Shown in pieces: positions 55,934-64,000 of a DNA stretch of 64,000 bases. This DNA is from Hippophae tibetana (lineage: Eukaryota; Streptophyta; Magnoliopsida; Rosales; Elaeagnaceae): the NCBI GenBank assembly GCA_037013495.1, contig CM072802.1, positions 49,589,275-49,653,274 on the forward strand, read 5' to 3'. Below the pieces are notes generated by a model that saw nothing but the letters and a program-made list of their open reading frames with translations, did not search any database and was not told the origin of the DNA. A program made the position numbers and the translations under genes. Within the stretch, counting starts at the first letter, position 1. Every line of letters begins with the position of its first letter.

Positions 55934-58194
55934 AGTTTTTGGCGTAGTTGTCGGGGAAGAATAGCATTTTTAAATTATTTAGCAAATATTTAAAAAAACA
56001 ATTGTGCCGTAAATAATTGTGATTTTTTTTATTTTGAGTAAAAAAAACTTGTTGTTCATGAATAGTAAACAAAACATTTCAAATTCAAATAATAAAATTT
56101 TAAATTAAAAATAAATAAAAATAATAATTTTAAATAAATATATTTTAATTATTTTCTTTTCAAAAAATATAAAACATTTACGAAAAAAATAATCATAAAA
56201 TTTTAAACATTATTTTATTTAATTATTTTCTTTTTAAAAAATATAATTAAAAAAATAAAATAAAAATTATTTTTAAGTTTTAAGTTTCATTTAATTTTTA
56301 ATTTTAATTTTTAATTATTTATTTATTTTTGATTTATTTATTTTTAATTTTTTTAAGTCTTTATTTTAATTTATTGTTTTTTTAATTTTTTTTATTCTTC
56401 TTTTAATTTTTTAATTTTGAATTTATTTAAAAAAATTAATTGATTAACTTAATTAACTTAACTTAATTTAGTAACTTAATTAACTTAAATTTTTACTTAA
56501 CTTAATTTACTTAAATTTTTACTCAACTTAATTTATTAATTTAATTAACTTAAGTTTGACTAATTTATCTTAGATTTTAATAGCATGAAAAGTAAATATC
56601 TAAGAGAGTTATATCTGGCAGATTAGTTATTCGAAACCTTTGTGCCACTAGTTTTTTTTTTTTTTGAGAATGTTGCTCTGTCTAGTAGGATGGTCTTTAA
56701 GGAGAATTTGTACCAACTTTCTTTCCTAGGAGCACTCTTGATTAATACTGAAATTATCTCCAAATTATCTCCAAATTTTAATTACAATATGTGAGGAGAT
56801 AATTACTTTGTTAGATCTAGGTACAACTATGTTTTGATGCCTTAGTTATTTGACTTGTACTTAGGAGTGAATTATCTTAAACCCACAATTATGTCCCTAG
56901 TTTTAAATATAGAAAAATTTGAAAATCCATATGGCATGATTGAAAAAGTATATGTAGACAACCTTGTCTTACTTATAGGTTTGATTGACTCAATGATGTG
57001 GGGACATTGAGTATACTTAAAATGAAATCCCCTAAATTACGTCTTACTAAGATGTTAAACTAAGTACTGGATGAGAGACAACCCATCATTTTAGGTAATT
57101 TTCTTTTATTTATTTCTTTTCTATTATTTATTTTAGTTTAATTGCACGTGAATAATTTTAGAATTATTAAAACTAAAAATATTTGTTGAGATGTTAGAAG
57201 TTCACGGCGATCTGTTTGTATAAACTTTAATGATGAATTGTTACATGAGGACAATGTAAGTTCTAGGTTGGGTTGGTGAAAGGTTATTATGATTAAATTC
57301 AAAATTTTTAACAATTTTCATTTTTATTGTATTTGATTTTTTTTCTTTGTATGGTTTAGTAATTTAAAATAAATAAATCAAATTTAAGTAAATAGTTAAG
57401 TCTTTTACACTGTTAGATTAATTTTTGAAAACATATCATAGAGTATTTTTTTGGTAATTAGTTAGTTTTTGTCATAACTAGTATTTCTTAATAAGATGTG
57501 AAAATTATATTAAACCGAAAATATGTGTTTAGGAATCAAATAGTTGAGACTACCCTTGTGAAATATAATTTAAGCCTAATTTCCTTTATTCATAGTGAAA
57601 TATATATTTTCTACTCCAAACACATTTATTATTTCTCAAATTTTTAGATGATCTCTATAGATATTAGCATTGAATGTATGAATATTTTTTTTCATCTTAA
57701 TAGAGTTTTGTATATTTTTTATTTTTATTTTTTGCTTAAATTAAATAATTTAAGTAGAAATTGATAGTATATGTTTTTATCTCATTCATGCATGCCTGCT
57801 ACAAAAAAAAGACACATATGGGGTTATCTAAAGTAAAAACAAACAGAAATTAAAAGGCACAAAATTAACCACTCACCAAAATCCTACAAAAATATACAAT
57901 CTATACATGTGTTTATTCTCTAAAAAAAATATATTGAAAACTCTCTTCATAAAAAAATAGAGATAAAGAATATATAATATAATCTACATACTATGACCCA
58001 CATTGCCTACAAAGTTGTGAGTAAAGGATAATTAAAAAATAAAGATATAGGAAGTAATTTTTAAAAAGTCATTGCATTTTTTTTCATTTGTAAAAAGCAT
58101 ATCTTGAAATTTTTGCTTAATTAGTTTGATTAATGCATGAAAATAATTTTTATATATGATATTTATAATTTATACATTTGATTTCTTTCATGAT
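55934..58194 (+). pseudogene. Gypsy G2 internal remnant
   Basis: After the primer site comes a very AT-rich leader with TTAATTAACTTAA-type repeats (about 56440-56580). About 56580-57090 has broken frames that I cannot assign firmly. GATGAGAGACAACCCATCA near 57070 matches the GGGAGGCAACCCA sequence found after pol in Athila-like elements, and GAGGACAATGTAAGTTCTAGG near 57247 matches the downstream conserved stretch. Gag, protease, RT and integrase are absent, so most of the internal region is deleted. Confidence 0.5.
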
Positions 58195-59698
58195 ATCAAC
58201 ACGCAGAGTGTGCTCCGTCGGGTCGAGAAACGCACGTATTATGCCATACCACACCGAGCATCTGCTTGTGCATCTACCCGAACCCACCCACATTGCTATG
58301 TTCAACATGCTGAATTCACACGCGCCACTGCCTACGCTAGTGCTTACGTCAATGCATGTCCATTCTACATCAACGATGACGTTAGCGTCCATCTATTACA
58401 CATTTTTCACATTTGTTTTATCATTTTTCCCACCTTTTTACTCTTCTCCTCACCTAAAAATACCGCCATCACCTCCACACCAAAAACACCTCAATAAATA
58501 AGTGTTTTAGATCTTTCTTTCTATTTCTTAGTTTTTTAATTTGTTTTAAATTTCTTCTCTTTTTGAGAAGAACTAGCTATGTTTTTTTTGTAAATTTCTA
58601 GCTTTTTGATTCAATAAATAGAAATGTAAATCCCTTTGGAGGTTTTTCAACAACAGAATTAGTATCAAAGTACTGTAAAGATTCTATTTTCTTTATAGTT
58701 ATTTTTAATGTTTTATTATTATATATTATATTTAATTTATTTGTGATTAAATTTAACATTGCTGGTTGTTTATAAACATGATATAATAATAATGTTGTTA
58801 TGCTTGCGAAATATTAAATAGGTAAAAATCTTTATAAAATGAATTGATTTTGTTTTTATTCAAGAATTTATATTAAGAATGTTAGAGAGAAATATATTAT
58901 TTTTTAGTACAAACTTAAATCTAAAAATTAGATTTTAAGATTTAGTTATCTGGTCTGATTTAGAGCAGTGTTCTTTTTTTTGTTGGTACAATTTCTCGGT
59001 AGTTAGAGTGAAGCTCTATTTCAAAAGTTTTTATAAGAATTATTATGTGAAAATGTATTGATAACATATTTTCAGTAATAATTTTAAAACTTGAAAGTTA
59101 GTACTCGGATAATTAAATTCTTAGGTTTATTTTGGACACCTTGAACAAAGTTTAAATTGTCTCACCTCACCAAATGTGGCATTTAAGTGGTTCATTTTCA
59201 ATCTCTTAGAAAAAAAGAAATTAATTTAATTAACCAAATTAGTTATCGACTCCACCCATAGGTGTTAATTGATTTGTTTAATTAATAAAGAATATCTAAC
59301 ACTACTAAAGGTAGTATTCATATAAAAAAGAGAGAATCAATAAATATTAATTTATATCTTTAATAATATAAATAATATGAGGAAATATAATTAACTTAGT
59401 TATTATATCCATAAATACTCCACTATTATAAATGTTTATTGAATCCATAACTATGTTTAGTTTTATGTTATTAGATTAGAAAACACACAAAACCCAAACT
59501 ATCATGACATGATGTTTAGGATTTAATTTCGTTTTTAAAAGTTTGAATAATAACTTAAAAACCACATATATTCCTTCTTTAGATTGACCTTGGGAGTATA
59601 CTTATCATTCTCTATGAAATGATTTGTGTACTTGCGAGAGTTTTACAAATATAAAACCAAAGTATTGGTAGGATCGGTGATGCCGGTTTTGCTCATTA
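58195..59698 (+). repeat. 3' LTR of gypsy G2, first part missing or diverged
   Basis: It aligns with the solo LTR from the GC-rich block onward: ACGTCA and GATGACGTTA near 58345-58382, CTCCTCACC then the TATA-like region near 58450, GAAGAACTAG near 58570, TTTTTGATTCAATAAAT near 58602, the CCACCxxAxGTGG motifs near 59170, and the end GCCGGTTTTGCTCATTA at 59698. The first ~450 bp of the LTR were not recognised. The terminal CA has become TA. Pol coding of gypsy H resumes immediately after it. Confidence 0.75.
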
Positions 59699-60740
59699 GT
59701 TAGCCCATTCCAAGTGGTTCCAAAGAAGTCTAGAGTTACAATGGCGAAGAATGAAAATAATTATTTGATTCCTACCTAAATTCAAACTGATTAGGAAATT
59801 TGCATTGATTTTTAAAAGCTCAATTTTATGACCCATAAAGATAATTTTTCTTTACCTATTATTGATCAAATAATTGAGCATTTAGCAGGTGATACTCCCT
59901 GTTATTATCTTGATGGTTTTTAAGGTTATAATCAGAATTTTATTGCACTCAAAGACCAAGAAAAGTTAAGATTCACTTGCCCCTTTGGAATCTTCGCTTA
60001 TAGACGCATGGCATTTGGCCTTTGTAATCTCCCACCATCTTCTAGAGAAAGATCAAGTCTATCCTTGAAAATACAATCAAACCCAATAGAAAGGATCAGT
60101 GATTGAAACTGGATGATGCATTGTGAACATACAGAACTACTTGTAAAACTTCAATTGGGATGTCGCAATTCTAGTTCGTGTATAGTAAACCTTGTCATCT
60201 ATTAGTTGAGTTAGAGCACAGAGCATTTTGGGTAATTAAACAATGTAACATGAATACAGACAAAGCCAAAAGACCTAAAAAATTACAAATGAATAAGCTA
60301 GCGAAAATTAGAAATGATGTCTATGAAAGCACAAAAGTTTACAAAGATAAAATAAAGACATTTCATGATAGTACAATTCAAGGAAAGAATTCATCATTAG
60401 CAATAAAGTCCACTTTTTCCATTTCATGCCTTAAACTATTTTTAGGTAAGTTAGATTCTCGTTGAGTTGGTTCATTTATTATTACTAATGCTTTTTCTCA
60501 TGGTGGAGTTGAAATACGATCCCCAAATACTGACAAATAATTCAAACTTAATAAACATAGATTGAAGCCATAATATGAACCTTTTGAACTATTCAATATA
60601 AAGAAGGTGATGCTACACGAACCAATAGATTTGGAAGGTTAAAGAAACATCATAAGCACCATTGGACTAGCGACGCTAAACCAAGGGCTTTATGGGAGGC
60701 AACCCACCATATATGCATATGTTTACTTTGAGGACAATCT
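59699..60740 (+). pseudogene. Gypsy H pol remnant: RT fused to integrase C-terminus by deletion
   Basis: Directly after the G2 LTR the reading is FQVVPKKSRVTMAKNEN, the start of gypsy RT. It continues CIDF*KLNFMTHKDNFSLP, HLAGDTPCYYLDGF and FTCPFGIFAYRRMAFGLCN (to about 60030). At about 60080 it jumps to LDDAL*TYRTTCKTSIGMS and then, from 60178, CHLLVELEHRAFWVIKQ and LKLFLGKLDSR, which belong to the integrase C-terminal part. The RT palm (YxDD), RNase H and integrase core are missing, so an internal deletion joined them. RLKP near 60560 and GGGAGGCAACCCA near 60700 mark the pol end. Stops are present. Confidence 0.8.
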
Positions 60741-62192
60741 AAGAATTAGGTGTGGAGGAGTGTTTACACATCACCATCTTTATTTTTTTATGCTTTATTA
60801 GTTTAGCATGTTTTAGGATTAGTATATTTTAAGTAGCATAAATTTTATCAATTTTGGTATTTATTTGTTGCAATTCTTAGGATAGGTAGGATTAATAGAT
60901 GTGTTTAGAATCAATCACATGTTCTCTCTTTATTTTTCGGTATCTGTGATAAAATTAGATAAATAATGCTAGATTAAAAAGGATAATGAGTGTTTATATA
61001 GAGTCTTGACCTTGTTCCTAAGTGAAGCTAATTTTATTATAATTTTATACAATAGCTAAATTGATGATAGAATAATCGATATGCATAAACTTGTGAAAAA
61101 TATTGTAAATCTCTTGGCACTTTACATACTTTTAATGAATAAGAATAGGTTGTTAGAACTTTTCTTTAAGTTTATCAAGGTGAATTCTAAATATATTTTT
61201 TGAAAAATGATTAAGGAAATATGATTAACTACTATGGCTAAATTTTCCTACCCTTAATGTTATTGTTCTTTCAAGAACAACCCTTTTAGAGAGCCAATTT
61301 GAGCCTATATGAACCAATTTTTTGTATTCACTCCTTACATTTTGAACCAAATACATTTACCATATTCTATAATTAAATAATAAGTGGTGTTACACAACAA
61401 GAGAATATATTCTATGAAAATGCTACAATGAGATTTAAGAGTGTTAATTGTGCTATAATTGATTAAATGCTCAATATACAGAAACAAGCTTGTTACTGTA
61501 TGTTCCAAAAAAAAAAAAGAAGAAGATGAAGATGAAAGAATAAAGAAAAATAAATAAATAAGAATACATACACACACAAACATATATATTATAATAAAAG
61601 GAGAAGCTGAAAAGAATTATGTATTAATAAAAAAATATTAGCATAAATAAAAGAAAAGAAACTAATAATAATTTATGGGTCCAAAACAATGACATTTGAC
61701 CCTATTTTATGGACATAATTAGTCTTATGATAGTATTATTTATAGGTTTATTTCTCTCACTCCATGGACTCATAAACTTTTGTTTCTCTATTTTCCTTTC
61801 ATTGTATTGAACTAACAAATATAGCAACAAATTATAACCAAATAAAAGACCTTTTGATTTTAAGGAATAATTTTGGTTAATGGAGATAAATTTTAAGGAA
61901 AAGCCTATTGTATCCACTTTGACTCTAAAAAGAATAGTGATGTTTTATAGGAAGGAACAATGTTTCAATTTTTTTATGTTAGATTATTTTACTATTGTTA
62001 ATTGATACTACATCACACGTACATTTTGAGCATGATTATTGTACAATAGTTGTAGCAAATGGATCATTAAAAGTAATATATAATATTTATTAGAATTTGA
62101 GACCATAGTATTAATAAGTCCTTGAAATAAAATGTTAGAAAACTTATTCTCGTAATTATAGGTGTTGATTCTGCTCGAAGACTAATAAAGAA
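60741..62192. other. Gypsy H 3' non-coding region
   Basis: GAGGACAATCTAAGAATTAGG near 60730-60750 and GGTGTGGAGGAGTG are the conserved stretch after pol in Athila-like elements. The rest is AT-rich and without coding similarity, ending at the polypurine tract. Long non-coding DNA between pol and the 3' LTR is usual for this lineage. Confidence 0.5.
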
Positions 62193-62208
62193 TAGGTGTA
62201 GGGGAGTT

Positions 62209-62253
62209 TGATAAATGATATTTTATACACATTTTTAGATATCAATTTCTTTA

Positions 62254-62294
<41 letters not shown>

Positions 62295-62395
62295 GAATTA
62301 AAATTATTTATTTTATATTTATTAAAAAAATATTAATTTTTAAGATTTTTTTATTTTTTTGGGATTTTTATGGATTTTTATTTGCATGTACATGT
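62209..62395 (+). repeat. Start of 3' LTR of gypsy H (truncated or diverged)
   Basis: TGATAAATGATATTTTATAC follows the polypurine tract and aligns with 53074-53240, including a (TA)n tract at about 62258-62290. Beyond about 62395 similarity to the 5' LTR is lost. Confidence 0.6.
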
Positions 62396-64000
62396 ACTTA
62401 CAAAAATCCGTGGATACACTTAATTTCCATTTTCTCCTAAAAAAAATAAGAGGAAAAGAAAAGACTAAACAAAATCGAAATAAAATTTGAATAAGTAAAA
62501 TAAATTAGTTTTGAAAAAGGAAAAAATCATGAGGCAGGAGTGAGTGGTGTTGGATCGACCACTTTTGACAATATAAGAGATTATTTATTATAAATTATAA
62601 TATTATCACAAATAATACATCAATTAATTATAAACTAAAAAATTGGATTTTATTGCTTTAGCCAATAATTAAATATTATATTAGTTATGATTTTATCATA
62701 ACTTATGGTATAAAAAAGTGTTTTTGACCATAACAAAGCTTTAGGCCACTCGAGTTTTCACAATTAAGCTATCAATGTGTATTTTCCACCTACCCTTTTC
62801 CTTATTAGATGGTTCTTCCATAGGGTTTTCATCAAGGAAATCAGCCAATCCTTGGCCTTTAATGGTTGTACGACAAACATACTCAATGTTAAACACATCA
62901 GGCTCAATGGACCATTTTTGCAGTCGGCCAAAATCTCAGGCTTAGAAGGCACTTGTATGTGCTAGGTATTAGTAGGGACTATGTTGTGAGCCTCGATATA
63001 TGGACAAAACATTCTCTCTGCTACTATATAAGTGTAAGTGACACTTGAGTACCTTTTTATAAACATTATTTTGATCTATAATTTGTTATGTTTTTATGCA
63101 TTTATTTTATGTTTTATTTTTATATTATCATTCTTTAGAAGTTATTTTCATATTTTGTTGATTAATATGCATTTAGAAGAATCTTGGACAAACATGAGTA
63201 AAAAGATTGAAAACGGAGAAATGATACGTGCTTGTAAAGTACTTATATTTTGTGATTTTGTTATGCTTAATTGTAATAAATAAATTTTATTATAACATGT
63301 TTATATCATTATTTATGCAATTTTATCTGTCTAAAATCATGGTTATGTTTTGTTGTACTTCAGGTGTTTTTAGCTTAAAATATATAAATTTGTCAACATA
63401 TGAAGAGAAACACTTGAAATACTTAATTTGCGTCCTAGGAGCTTAATTTGCACCCTTGTCAACCAGTGTGTAACGGGTACAAGGCAAAAATTCAAGACAA
63501 ACATTTCGTGCCATAGCAAAGATTGTGTGTGCCACGACGTACTCTTCTTAAGAAGATTCACTGGACACGTTAAATTTTTTGTGCTACATAGGGGACAAAT
63601 GCATGCCATAGCACAACCCTTTTCGAATTGAATTGTGCAAACATTTTTTAGCTTCATGTCGCAATGTGATAAAATACATGATGTGGGGCGTAATTTTATT
63701 TTGTTAGCCATATAGCTATTTAGCCCCCTCCTTTTATATATAGAATAGTTTGTATTAGGTTTCCAAAATCATCTCTTCATATTGTTATCTTAAGTAGCCA
63801 TAGGTTAGTTTAATTTAGGTCCAATTTCCTATACCGTTCCACCACTATATACAAATACAAAAATAGAGCCTACTTATTACTAAAAAGATCGAAGAATTAG
63901 AAGAAGCCGGTGATAATTTATTCAAAGACTTAGAATCATTTTAAAAAAAAAAGGATATTTTTAATTATCGTATTTTTTTTTATCTTTTTCTGTGATATGA
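62396..64000. other. Unassigned, possibly a further gypsy LTR
   Basis: No gene recognised. A 62-codon minus-strand frame (62764-62952) has a non-random-looking composition but I cannot assign it. The part from about 63030 resembles a gypsy LTR in style: a TATA-like CTTTTATATATAGAAT near 63740 is followed by a leader-like stretch containing GAAGAATTAGAAGAAGCC near 63890. No LTR ends are visible and it may continue past the window. Confidence 0.3.

Larger units (their letters stand above)
55266..59698 (+). mobile_element. Ty3/gypsy element G2, nested in gypsy H, internally reduced
   Basis: Two segments homologous to the gypsy G solo LTR lie in the same orientation (55266-55933 and 58195-59698). 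The first is followed by a primer site, the second is not, so they behave as 5' and 3' LTRs of one element. They share variants absent from the solo LTR (for example ATAACATATTTTCAGTAATAATTTT), which supports pairing. Only 2.3 kb of internal DNA remains and no gag or RT was found in it. The 5' LTR lacks its first ~1.2 kb and abuts gypsy H gag directly. Confidence 0.6.
53074..62395 (+). mobile_element. Decayed Ty3/gypsy element H (outer), containing gypsy G2
   Basis: The parts fall in order on the plus strand: 5' LTR (53074-54173), a degraded tRNA-Asp-type primer site (54179-54198), gag (54502-55265), nested element G2 (55266-59698), pol pieces RT then integrase C-terminus (59699-60740), a long non-coding tail, a polypurine tract AGGTGTAGGGGAGTT (62193-62207) and the start of a 3' LTR (62209). 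The first ~170 bp of the two LTRs are clearly similar (GATATTTTATA, TTTAGATATCAAT, ATTTATTTTATATTTATTAAAAAA). The outer/inner assignment is inferred from order and strand, not from a target duplication. Confidence 0.6.

Noticed and set aside
58150-58501. Three overlapping open frames near a GC-rich block
   Set aside because: The block aligns with the gypsy G LTR, so these are LTR shadows.

Overview
This window is nuclear DNA from a plant, almost certainly a dicot. It is very AT-rich, has spliced genes with plant-type GT/AG introns, and is packed with Ty1/copia and Ty3/gypsy LTR retrotransposons whose primer-binding sites match plant initiator-Met and Asp tRNAs. I cannot name the species. There is no sign of prokaryotic, organellar or viral-genome organisation.

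Only one gene looks intact. It is a ten-exon serine carboxypeptidase-like (SCPL) gene on the minus strand (5627-15295). Its exons join in frame to 477 residues with a signal peptide and the Ser/Asp/His triad. A complete copia element (7557-12903, plus strand) sits in its fifth intron, 21 bp from the splice donor. A second host gene, a NIN-like protein (NLP) transcription factor, survives only as exon fragments at 35050-36030 and 41352-42090 (minus). A copia element lies between the fragments and a chimeric retrotransposon block lies beyond their downstream end.

Layout: 1-5031, old copia remnant (plus) interrupted by about 1.35 kb of unrelated AT-rich DNA. 5587-15420, SCPL gene with nested copia A1. 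15423-18312, AT-rich intergenic DNA. 18354-25119, copia B (minus) inserted in an (AAT)n microsatellite and carrying a 1.9 kb gypsy solo LTR (21441-23344). 25153-29345, intergenic DNA with two hAT-like short elements and a MITE-like repeat. 29455-34787, tandem repeat, Tork-like copia tail, gypsy LTR fragment and the 5' part of copia A2 joined together. 35050-42090, NLP pseudogene with copia C. 43401-48818, copia D (minus) with matching target duplication. 50935-52010, decayed copia E (plus). 53074-62395, decayed gypsy element H (plus) with a second gypsy element G2 inside it. 62396-64000, unassigned, possibly another LTR.

The biology is mainly a history of nested insertion and decay. None of the retrotransposon polyproteins is open throughout; B is the best preserved. 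Recurrent features are tandem-repeat arrays inside LTRs that differ in copy number between the two LTRs of one element, and one gypsy LTR family present as solo LTR, truncated fragment and paired LTRs. I found no convincing undescribed biological system. The most useful second looks are the SCPL intron insertion, the LTR repeat arrays, the NLP pseudogene and the nested gypsy pair.
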